From: an uncultured Eubacteriales bacterium
Lineage (GTDB): Bacteria; Bacillota; Clostridia; Oscillospirales; CAG-272
Direction: 5' to 3'
Length of the DNA stretch: 7,394 bases
NCBI GenBank assembly: GCA_900556615.1
Contig: USPP01000070.1
Coordinates: forward strand, 1-7,394
A program made the translations under genes and the position numbers. Positions 1 through 5,013 of this stretch are shown here, piece by piece (positions within the stretch are counted from its first letter, which is position 1; every line of letters starts with the position of its first letter). A model generated the notes under the pieces. The model saw only the letters and a program-made list of their open reading frames with translations, did no database searches and was not told the origin of the DNA.

Positions 1-1
1 G

Positions 2-94
2 ATCGTGAACGGCTTCATTCAGGAGGGGGAAACGGCGAAAGAAAGCTTTATTCCGGAATGGAACGGTTTGGGGGTGAAGCCCGAAGGCGGCTGA
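2..94 (+). CDS. 3' end of an unrecognised protein gene (partial)
   Basis: An open frame enters from the left edge and ends at a TGA at 92-94, giving 30 residues that finish EWNGLGVKPEGG. Codon use looks normal (GAA, GGC, AAA-rich), and the promoter of the next gene starts about 30 bp after the stop, so this is probably the true end of a gene lying mostly outside the window. The tail has no recognisable domain and I assign no function. I see no strong terminator hairpin between this stop and the next promoter, only an A/T-rich stretch. Confidence 0.55.
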   Translation: MVNGFIQEGETAKESFIPEWNGLGVKPEGG

Positions 95-126
95 AAAACT
101 ATTTTTCAAAAATTCAGATTTATTGC

Positions 127-155
127 TTGATTTGGGCTTGGTTATATGGTAAAAT
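127..155 (+). promoter_or_regulatory. Sigma-A promoter of the NYN-domain gene
   Basis: TTGATT at 127-132 and TAAAAT at 150-155 are separated by 17 bp, and a TGG triplet directly before the -10 makes it an extended -10. The predicted transcription start is near 161-163. That is at or after the ATG at 159, so the 159 ATG would not be usefully transcribed. This supports translation from 225. Confidence 0.7.
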
Positions 156-224
156 AATATGGAATATTTTCGCATACCGAAAAAATATGCGGTGAATATG
201 ATTCTGAGGGAAAGGAGGAAAGGA

Positions 225-1001
225 ATGTTCGGTTTATTTAAACGAAAAAAAACGACCGGGAAACCCAAGGCGGTTGCTTTTGTGGATTATGAGCATTGGT
301 TTATTTCGCTTGACAAGATGTATAATGCGCGTCCCGATATCAAAGCGTGGCGCGATGATTTGTCTCAGAAATATGAGATGCAGGAGATTATTTTTTTTGC
401 CGACTTTTCCAATGCGACGCTCCGCCAGGAAATACCGAGAATACGTGAAGTTTCGAATTATATTATAGAAACACAGAATACATCGTCAAGCTTTAAAAAA
501 GATTTTACCGATTTTATTATGCTTGATCATATTTATCAGAAAGCAATCAATTCATCGGATATAGATACTTTTATTTTGTTTTCCGGGGACGGTCATTTTA
601 ATTCCGTCTGCAATTATCTGATATCCCAGCTCAGAAAAAAAGTCGGCATTTATGCAATACGCGGCGCTATGAGCAACCAACTCAGAAATACGGCGAGCTG
701 GGTAGTGCTTTTGCCTGCAATTGAGGATCCGTATCTTGATATTTATAGAATGATACTGAAAAACCTGAAATATCTCGAAGCTAACAAAGCAAAGAAATCT
801 TATCCGACTTTTTGGGCAACTGTGGAGGCTGTCTCCCGCCTGAATAAGATAAAACGCAAGGAAGCGGCGGAGGCTCTGCGCATCATGATAGAGAAGGAAT
901 ATATTATTCAAAAGGAAGTCAACTTCGGCGCCGGCAAGAAGATACAGTCTTTATCGGCTGATTGGAGAAAATGCCGTGCCTCCGGAATTTGGGAGGAATG
1001 A
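225..1001 (+). CDS. NYN-domain (PIN-like) protein, putative ribonuclease
   Basis: The protein has 258 residues from the ATG at 225. This start has AGGAGG at 213-218, six bases upstream; a longer in-frame start at 159 lacks an RBS and lies at the predicted transcript start. The NYN/PIN-like fold is visible from about residue 14 to 165: strand 1 ends in VDYEH with acidic D21, D96 and D101 sit in TDFIMLDHIY, and SGDGHF carries D122. These match the acidic metal-site positions of the NYN (LabA/YacP-like) family, whose characterised members cleave RNA. Residues 1-15 are basic. Residues 190-245 are helical and charged and could form a small winged-helix or OST-HTH-like domain, which is less certain. 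There is no signal peptide or membrane segment, so it is cytoplasmic. It appears monocistronic. The domain call is firm; the RNA target is unknown. Confidence 0.85.
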   Translation: MFGLFKRKKTTGKPKAVAFVDYEHWFISLDKMYNARPDIKAWRDDLSQKYEMQEIIFFADFSNATLRQEIPRIREVSNYIIETQNTSSSFKKDFTDFIMLDHIYQKAINSSDIDTFILFSGDGHFNSVCNYLISQLRKKVGIYAIRGAMSNQLRNTASWVVLLPAIEDPYLDIYRMILKNLKYLEANKAKKSYPTFWATVEAVSRLNKIKRKEAAEALRIMIEKEYIIQKEVNFGAGKKIQSLSADWRKCRASGIWEE

Positions 1002-1010
1002 CGGTTTTTT
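974..1010 (+). terminator. Candidate intrinsic terminator overlapping the NYN gene stop
   Basis: CCTCC (979-983) pairs with GGAGG (992-996), and CCGT (974-977) pairs with ACGG (1001-1004) across small internal bulges. Six T residues follow at 1005-1010. The stem is imperfect and includes the last codons of the gene, so this is a moderate call. Confidence 0.45.
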
Positions 1011-1060
1011 CTGCGTTCCGGATTGATAAAAGCGAGGGAGTCCTGTTAATCAAACCCCTT

Positions 1061-1116
1061 GGTCTATAATAAAGCAAGCTTCCCGTGAACTTGGGAAGCT
1101 TGCTTTATTATAGACC
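1061..1116. repeat. Perfect 24-bp inverted repeat, possible bidirectional terminator
   Basis: Arms at 1061-1084 and 1093-1116 are exact reverse complements around an 8-base loop (GTGAACTT). The core AAGCAAGCTTCCC/GGGAAGCTTGCTT is flanked by AATA/TATT, so on each strand the hairpin leads into a moderately T-rich stretch. That fits a bidirectional terminator, but the tail is interrupted by A residues and the stem runs through it, so a palindromic repeat element is also possible. No adjacent minus-strand gene clearly needs it. Confidence 0.6.
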
Positions 1117-1449
1117 GAAACCCATGCGATAGCTGAAGCTGTCAATAGCCGCGCGCTTCAAAGAAAATGAACGTGAGGGACATTTTAGATGTATAGGATA
1201 TTATATGCGTCAGAAAATGTCGGATTCACAGGAAACTCGGTACAGCTTTCAGCCCAATATCCGAGTTCCGATGCCGTTTTTTCTGTAAAATCCGGAGATA
1301 AAAAAGGCAGGGTTTTCTTTCATATTGTGGGTGTGGTACCGATTGCTGCACAGTTTTTATAACCGTTAAAAATTCTGCTTAATAAATATTCGCGGTATTA
1401 TTTGTTCCTTCTCGACCTTCATGGGGGAAAGGCAGTTTATTTTAATAAG
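1117..1449. other. Intergenic stretch without a convincing gene
   Basis: About 330 bp between the perfect hairpin and the tRNA-Arg terminator. It holds one short open frame (listed separately with low confidence) and an imperfect hairpin near 1230-1272 (ACTCGG with CCGAGT plus GGA/TCC around a bulge, 21-base loop). I see no tRNA, riboswitch fold, insertion sequence or conserved protein fragment. Confidence 0.5.
1189..1362 (+). CDS. Possible small protein, 57 aa (weak)
   Basis: An ATG at 1189 opens 57 codons ending at a TAA at 1360-1362. GAGGGA lies eight bases before the ATG and could be a ribosome binding site. The product begins MYRILYASENVGF and has a moderately hydrophobic end (FFHIVGVVPIAAQFL) but no motif I recognise. 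A run of this length is expected by chance in non-coding DNA and no promoter was found, so it is listed only as a candidate. Confidence 0.18.
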   Translation: MYRILYASENVGFTGNSVQLSAQYPSSDAVFSVKSGDKKGRVFFHIVGVVPIAAQFL

Positions 1450-1492
1450 AAAAAAATCCATCGTAATTCTTACAGAATTATGATGGATTTTT
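1450..1492 (-). terminator. Intrinsic terminator of the tRNA-Arg gene
   Basis: Arms 1452-1470 and 1474-1492 form a 19-bp stem with a single G-T wobble and a 3-base loop. On the minus strand the stem is followed by an uninterrupted T-run (complement of the A-run 1450-1456). The stem begins at the encoded CCA of the tRNA, so the transcript would end almost directly after the tRNA. Confidence 0.8.
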
Positions 1493-1567
1493 GGCGCGCC
1501 TGGGAGGATTCGAACCTCTGACCAATCGGTTCGTAGCCGAGTACTCTATCCGCTGAGCTACAGGCGC
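1492..1567 (-). tRNA. tRNA-Arg (anticodon ACG), CCA encoded
   Basis: The reverse complement folds as a complete class I tRNA: a 7-bp acceptor stem (GCGCCTG with CAGGCGC), D-arm GCTC/GAGT with an 8-base loop, anticodon loop CTACGAA giving ACG, a 5-base variable loop, T-loop TTCGAAT, discriminator G and encoded CCA (1492-1494). The body without CCA is 73 nt. ACG is the usual bacterial arginine anticodon, deaminated to ICG to read CGU/CGC/CGA. Two stem-end pairs are not Watson-Crick: 27-43 is C/U and 49-65 is A/C. These sit at stem ends and are usually tolerated. The gene has its own consensus promoter and terminator and is monocistronic. Confidence 0.95.
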
Positions 1568-1586
1568 ATTCTTTTCAGTGCTTAAT

Positions 1587-1615
1587 ATTCTATCACATCT
1601 GTCCCTTTTTGTCAA
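1587..1615 (-). promoter_or_regulatory. Consensus promoter of tRNA-Arg
   Basis: On the minus strand TTGACA (1610-1615) and TAGAAT (1587-1592) are 17 bp apart. Predicted initiation is near 1580, leaving a leader of about 13 nt before the tRNA. Confidence 0.85.
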
Positions 1616-1662
1616 GTATTTTTCCATAATATTTTTATTTCCTGTTTTGAAATAAATATCTA

Positions 1663-1691
1663 TTGACAAAAAAATAAATATATGATATAAT
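1663..1691 (+). promoter_or_regulatory. Perfect consensus promoter of the tRNA-Leu unit
   Basis: TTGACA (1663-1668) and TATAAT (1686-1691) match the sigma-A consensus in all twelve positions with a 17-bp spacer, set in A/T-rich DNA. It points towards the tRNA-Leu copies, with initiation expected near 1698. It lies back to back with the tRNA-Arg promoter; the two -35 elements are 47 bp apart. Confidence 0.88.
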
Positions 1692-1794
1692 TACAGTCAC
1701 GATTTATAGAAACATAGTCGTGTCTGACCGGAAGTAATTCCTTGCATGAAAATGGATAGATTGCTTGTTGTCAGAAAAAGGTAATCCTGTATAT

Positions 1795-1833
1795 GCGGAT
1801 GTGGCGGAATTGGCAGACGCGCCAGATTCAGGT
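1795..1833 (+). pseudogene. Truncated tRNA-Leu (5' half only, CAG anticodon)
   Basis: These 39 bases form the acceptor 5' strand (GCGGATG), the complete D-arm and the anticodon arm up to the end of the loop, TTCAGGT, with CAG at 1829-1831. They match the intact tRNA-Leu downstream at 35 of 39 positions; three of the four differences are in the acceptor strand, so this was a distinct leucine isoacceptor-type gene rather than a recent copy. After the loop the sequence departs abruptly: no TCTGG to close the anticodon stem, no variable arm, no GGTTCAA T-loop and no CATCCGC acceptor 3' strand. Instead a 54-nt segment with a 7-bp hairpin (CTCGGAG/CTCCGAG, 1842-1860) leads into the next tRNA. It cannot mature as a tRNA. 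Confidence 0.8.
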
Positions 1834-1887
1834 AGCGTCGCCTCGGAGAGCTGCTCCGAGTAAAAATGAACAGCGAAAACTCAATAT

Positions 1888-1974
1888 GCGGGCATGGCGG
1901 AATTGGCAGACGCGCTAGATTCAGGTTCTAGTCGAAGCGATTCGGTGGAGGTTCAAGTCCTCTTGCCCGCACCA
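1888..1974 (+). tRNA. tRNA-Leu (anticodon CAG), CCA encoded
   Basis: This is a complete class II tRNA. GCGGGCA pairs with TGCCCGC in the acceptor stem, the anticodon stem CTAGA/TCTAG encloses loop TTCAGGT with CAG at 1922-1924, the long variable arm has a CGAA/TTCG stem, and the T-arm is GGAGG-TTCAAGT-CCTCT. Discriminator A (1971) and encoded CCA (1972-1974) follow. It reads CUG leucine codons. It is co-transcribed with the truncated copy upstream from the promoter at 1663-1691 and ends at the terminator eight bases downstream. Confidence 0.96.
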
Positions 1975-1981
1975 AAAAAGG

Positions 1982-2023
1982 AACAGTAGGTCGATACATC
2001 GTATCGACCTACTGTTTCTTTTT
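1982..2023 (+). terminator. Intrinsic terminator of the tRNA-Leu unit
   Basis: A perfect 16-bp stem (1982-1997 with 2001-2016) with a 3-base loop is followed by TCTTTTT. It starts just after the tRNA CCA end, and A-rich sequence precedes the stem. Confidence 0.9.
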
Positions 2024-2044
2024 GTCGTTAAATATCAGCCGAAA

Positions 2045-2069
2045 GTCCTTGATTTACAAGGGCTTTTTT
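2045..2069 (+). terminator. Second intrinsic terminator-like hairpin
   Basis: GTCCTTG (2045-2051) pairs with CAAGGGC (2057-2063), with one G-T wobble and loop ATTTA, followed by six T residues. It may back up the tRNA-Leu terminator or be a terminator left over from the decayed mobile element. Confidence 0.6.
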
Positions 2070-2284
2070 ACTTTGATGGTGCATTTCGGTATTTGCGGTG
2101 CCTAAGTCTTGTGCCTCAAATGCCTTAAAATGCAGAAAAGCACTACTCCCCGTTAAGGTGTAGTGCCTTCTTATTGTTAAAAAATTGGTATTCGTTAAAT
2201 TGCTATGTCGGGGTTTATAAAATTAAAACGGCAATGATGAACGAGCAATAAAATTGTCATCATCAGACACAACGGTAATAGTAA
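2070..2284. other. Non-coding scar with hairpins
   Basis: No plausible gene is present. Visible structure: a hairpin with GCACTAC (2140-2146) pairing GTAGTGC (2160-2166), plus an inner CC/GG after one T/T mismatch; a 7-bp inverted repeat ATGATGA/TCATCAT (2234-2240, 2257-2263); and a run of short imperfect repeats beginning TGC(C/A) at 2099, 2112, 2121 and 2131. Beside a recombinase remnant these could be relics of an element end or transfer origin, but nothing here proves it. Confidence 0.35.
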
Positions 2285-2350
2285 AAAATCGATTATTGTG
2301 ATAAAAAGAAATTGGAGATTGCATTATGTTGTATATACAGGCAATGCCAC

Positions 2351-2646
2351 AGGTATCGGAAGATAGACATCACACAGCAAGATGGCAAAAGAAAAATCAT
2401 CGATACATTCATCAATGCGATTTATATGTTCGACGACCACCTAAAAATCGTATATAACGGAAGCAACAAAGAGGAAACCTAAGTCTTGAAGCACTCGAAA
2501 ATATTTCAACCTTGTTTTCATCCGTTGCACCAACGAAAACCACCCGATTGGGTGGTTTTTTGTTTTCTGAAGAAGCACGAAATGCTGTAGGATTCGCTTG
2601 GCCTTTTAGCCAGATAAATTATTGTTTTTCAGTTGTCAGTGATTAG
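2351..2646 (+). pseudogene. Serine recombinase C-terminal remnant, frameshifted
   Basis: One frame (open from 2285, convincing from about 2351 to the TAA at 2480-2482) reads ...KRKIIDTFINAIYMFDDHLK followed by IVYNGSNKEET. This resembles the C-terminal region of large serine recombinases, where an (I/L)IDxFVNxIYxYDDK segment is followed by a short strand such as xIxFN. At the stop the message appears to continue one frame over, from 2482, as SLEALENISTLFSSVAP, so a one-base deletion near 2479-2482 probably broke the gene. The second frame then runs through the terminator hairpin to a TAG at 2644-2646, and the natural end was probably before 2536. The catalytic serine domain and the zinc-ribbon region are absent. 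No RBS or start codon suits it. This is a dead relic of an integrative element. Confidence 0.65.
2536..2561 (+). terminator. Intrinsic terminator of the recombinase remnant
   Basis: AAAACCACCC (2536-2545) pairs with GGGTGGTTTT (2550-2559) around GATT, and the T-run continues to 2561. It lies at the natural 3' end of the decayed recombinase reading frame. Confidence 0.8.
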
Positions 2647-2781
2647 AATCTTGCACTGTAATTTGTTGATGAGAGAGATTTGTAGGAATGCATGCACGAT
2701 TATTTAGTTTGACTCAATAAAGGATGTAAAAAGCACTTGGAGCAATTACTGAATGTTTGCCTGCTTGCCACCCCTTCACAA
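2647..2781. other. Intergenic, nothing recognised
   Basis: About 135 bp of A/T-rich DNA between the recombinase relic and the nested hairpin. No ORF, RNA gene or clear promoter is seen. Confidence 0.4.
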
Positions 2782-2840
2782 ATATATAGTGGAAGAAGAG
2801 AGCGGCTTTTATGAGTCGCTCTCTTTGACTAACTATATAT
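2782..2840 (-). terminator. Nested hairpin, candidate terminator of the first araC gene
   Basis: An inner 11-bp stem (2797-2807 with 2814-2824, one G-T wobble, 6-base loop) lies inside an outer inverted repeat ATATATAGT/ACTATATAT (2782-2790, 2832-2840). It starts about 45 bp beyond the stop codon of the minus-strand regulator. The T-tract after the inner stem is interrupted on both strands (TTCTTCC on the minus strand), so termination is likely but not textbook. Confidence 0.5.
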
Positions 2841-2883
2841 GTTGATGCCCAAGAAGCGATGGATTTTGTTATCTCGTAATGTG

Positions 2884-3714
2884 TTACATGTGCGTATTAC
2901 GGACCTTTGCGCGATACTCCTTGGGGGATTCGCCGAAGTGTTTTTTGAAGATTCGACTTAAGTGGAACTCATCATAGAAGCCGAAGGATTTGGCCAATTC
3001 GTGAAGACGGATGGTTGGTTCAGCTGCAAGAATGCCACGAATGTTTTCCAGTTTGTAATGAAGCTGATATTGGTAAGGAGTCATACCGGTGTGGGAAACA
3101 AGCCGGTTAACAATGGTCTTGCTACATGCAAAATGACGCTCAGCCAAAGCTTCGTTTGTGAAAAAAGTATGAGGATTCTCATGAATGGTTTGCAAGATAT
3201 TTTCGACAAAGGCATTTTGACGAGCTTCTAAACGATCTTGCGCCGCATCGTATAGATATAGAAGCAAGAGTTGAAATAGTGTGTTCAATCGTTTTTTACG
3301 ATGAGGTGTGTCTGAGGAAAAAGTTTTAACGAGTTTGGAAAAAGTATCCTTTACTTGTGGGTACTTTCGACAATGTATCACAACCGGAATGGCAATCGTA
3401 TCGTCGTTGGTGTTGTACTCTTGATTCGTTAATATTTCGCTATCAAAGGCGTTAACGTGAAGGTATATCGTTTTAGTACCATCAGCACAGGGAACGGAAC
3501 CGCCATGATGTTCTCCCGCTGTTAAGAGAATTACATCGTCGGGTTTCAAAGGATATGAAATCCCGTTTTGTTCGATGATCCAGTCTCCTTCTAAAATATA
3601 AACGAAATCGTGTTCCGATAAAATGCGTTTTGGATGGCATCGTCCGATTGGGGAACAGTTTGCGTAAGCTTGATTAACTGAACGCATCATATGGTATTGG
3701 AAAGGCGTATTCAT
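2884..3714 (-). CDS. AraC-family transcriptional regulator (cupin plus AraC HTH)
   Basis: The protein has 276 residues, a typical AraC-family length. Residues about 33-90 form a cupin-like ligand-binding domain (HDFVYILEGDWIIEQNG, then PDDVILLTAGEHHGG). Residues about 170-270 form the two helix-turn-helix AraC domain, with the first HTH near 187-208 and the family signature in the second, AKSFGFYDEFHLSRIFKKHF (242-261) followed by GESPKEYR. The ATG is supported by AGGAGGT (complement of 3721-3727) six bases upstream. The gene diverges from the oxidoreductase with 124 bp between starts, so that promoter is its most likely target, probably with sugar-responsive control and some autoregulation. 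The effector cannot be deduced. Confidence 0.92.
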   Translation of the reverse strand: MNTPFQYHMMRSVNQAYANCSPIGRCHPKRILSEHDFVYILEGDWIIEQNGISYPLKPDDVILLTAGEHHGGSVPCADGTKTIYLHVNAFDSEILTNQEYNTNDDTIAIPVVIHCRKYPQVKDTFSKLVKTFSSDTPHRKKRLNTLFQLLLLYLYDAAQDRLEARQNAFVENILQTIHENPHTFFTNEALAERHFACSKTIVNRLVSHTGMTPYQYQLHYKLENIRGILAAEPTIRLHELAKSFGFYDEFHLSRIFKKHFGESPKEYRAKVRNTHM

Positions 3715-3736
3715 ATTTCCACCTCCTGTTTTCTAT

Positions 3737-3766
3737 ATTATACATGTTTTTATGGGGATCTGTCAA
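3737..3766 (-). promoter_or_regulatory. Sigma-A promoter of the first araC-type regulator
   Basis: On the minus strand TTGACA (3761-3766) and TATAAT (3737-3742) are separated by 18 bp. Initiation near 3730 leaves a very short leader that contains little more than the RBS. Confidence 0.8.
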
Positions 3767-3785
3767 TGGCTTTTTTGTGGATGAT

Positions 3786-3813
3786 ATGCTACAATTATGA
3801 TAAATAAATCATA
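3786..3813 (+). promoter_or_regulatory. Candidate activator-dependent promoter and operator of the oxidoreductase gene
   Basis: TGCTACAAT (3787-3795) is a good extended -10, but no recognisable -35 lies 16-18 bp upstream, as is common at activator-dependent promoters. Next to it is an inverted repeat TATGAT-AAATAA-ATCATA (3796-3813), 18 bp long, that could bind a regulator. It lies at or just downstream of the predicted start, a position that would suit repression. Both readings are inference. Confidence 0.4.
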
Positions 3814-3838
3814 TTAATTTGGAGAAGGTGAAAAAATT

Positions 3839-4987
3839 ATGGGAAAAGTAAGCTTGAATGTGGCTTTAGTGGGTCTTCGGTTTGGTGGTGCCTTTGCCCC
3901 GATTTGGTTAGATCATCCGAACGTGAAGACCGTTGGTGTTTGTGATCTCGATGCAGAGTTGGTGGGTGATTTTGTCAAGGAATACCCCGCGCTTCGGGTA
4001 TATTCGAGTTTGGAGGACATTTTGGCGGATGACAGTGTTGATGTCGTTCATCTTGTTACATGTATTCCCGACCATGCCAAACAAACGATTGCGGTATTAG
4101 AAGCAGGGAAGCATTGTGCTTGTACCGTACCTATGGCTACGTCCTTAGAGGATATTCGCGCAATCTGCGCTGCAGTACGGAAATCCGGTAAAAATTATAT
4201 GATGATGGAAACGACGCTCTATACTTATCACTATCACTACATTTGCCAGCTATTGAACAGTGGGGAGATGGGGAAAATACAATTTTTGCGTGGCTCTCAT
4301 TATCAAGATATGGAGAATTGGCCTTCTTATTGGAATGGACTTCCTCCTTTTTGGTATGGCACTCACGCTATTGCACCGTTGGTTGCTTTGTCGGGAAGCC
4401 GCGTTGACCGTGTTTCTTGCCTCGGAAGCGGAACAATGCGTAAAGAATTGATGCAATCGTACGGGAATCCGTTCCCGATAGAAACCGCACATCTCCATTT
4501 TGCAAACGGTCTTGCGGCTGAGGCAACCCGTTCCCTTTTTGAAACGGCAAGAACATACAAGGAAGGACTTGCGGTTTACGGAAGCCGTAAAACATTTGAG
4601 TGGGGATTTGCTGATCACGATAAACCCTATGTTACAACACTGCAGATAGAGAGTGAGCTTGGTGACATGGGCAATCGAGGAATCCCGGTTCATTATGAAA
4701 CGGTAGAGCTTCCGAACTATTATCAGAATCTTCCGGAAGAGCTGTGGAAATACACTGTCGGTGGATACTATGATGCCACAAATCCGCAGGAGTCATTGAA
4801 AAAGGGCGCAGGGGCTGGTCACCACGGCTCACATTCGCACTTGGTGCATGAATTTGTTAGCAGTATCATTGAGAATCGCAAGCCATGGATTAACGAAGAA
4901 TTCGCGGGCAATATTACTGCCGCCGGAATATGCGCGCATGAGTCTGCGCTTCGTGACGGCGAATGGATTACGGTTCCGCGATTTTGA
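3839..4987 (+). CDS. Gfo/Idh/MocA-family oxidoreductase with atypical active-site motif
   Basis: The protein has 382 residues, normal for NAD(P)-dependent sugar or inositol dehydrogenase-like enzymes. The N-terminal Rossmann fold (about 5-125) has VGLRFGGAF (11-19) in place of the canonical GxGxxG, then CDLD (35-38) after strand 2 and HLVTCIPDHAKQTIAVLEAGK (71-91). The segment that normally reads EKP is TVP here (96-98), so the lysine usually implicated in catalysis is missing. The C-terminal domain (about 126-340) has FWYGTHAIAPLVALSG with H176 in the place of the family's conserved histidine. A histidine-rich HHGSHSH patch occurs at 328-334. No signal peptide, so cytosolic. GGAGAAGGTG lies eight bases before the ATG. 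It is divergent from one araC gene and converges with another, and the substrate is probably a sugar, polyol or sugar acid derivative. The family is certain, the reaction is not. Confidence 0.9.
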   Translation: MGKVSLNVALVGLRFGGAFAPIWLDHPNVKTVGVCDLDAELVGDFVKEYPALRVYSSLEDILADDSVDVVHLVTCIPDHAKQTIAVLEAGKHCACTVPMATSLEDIRAICAAVRKSGKNYMMMETTLYTYHYHYICQLLNSGEMGKIQFLRGSHYQDMENWPSYWNGLPPFWYGTHAIAPLVALSGSRVDRVSCLGSGTMRKELMQSYGNPFPIETAHLHFANGLAAEATRSLFETARTYKEGLAVYGSRKTFEWGFADHDKPYVTTLQIESELGDMGNRGIPVHYETVELPNYYQNLPEELWKYTVGGYYDATNPQESLKKGAGAGHHGSHSHLVHEFVSSIIENRKPWINEEFAGNITAAGICAHESALRDGEWITVPRF

Positions 4988-5013
4988 CGATTCCGTTTAA
5001 GAAATGGGTAGCG

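Noticed and set aside
552..911. 119-codon minus-strand ORF inside the NYN gene
   Set aside because: It is antisense to a well-supported domain protein, with no RBS or recognisable motif.
1478..1669. 63-codon minus-strand ORF covering the tRNA-Arg gene
   Set aside because: The middle of its translation (APVAQRIEYSATNRLVRGSN) is the familiar artefact of translating a tRNA gene; the same bases fold as a complete tRNA.
1795..1974. A tRNA-Leu interrupted by an intron, with the second tRNA supplying the 3' half
   Set aside because: The acceptor strand GCGGATG does not pair with the downstream TGCCCGC, the downstream tRNA is complete on its own, and the intervening 54 nt is far too short for a group I intron.
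2326..2457. Short ORF starting ATG at 2326 with TGGAGA upstream
   Set aside because: It overlaps the recombinase remnant in another frame, is basic and low in conserved features, and only the remnant frame resembles a known family.
2482..2646. Reading the TTRLGGFLF stretch as genuine protein
   Set aside because: TTRLGG is just the terminator hairpin at 2536-2561 translated; a real recombinase should end before it.
4250..4693. 147-codon minus-strand ORF inside the oxidoreductase gene
   Set aside because: Shadow frame of a clear Gfo/Idh/MocA gene; rich in Cys, Arg and Ser as antisense frames often are.
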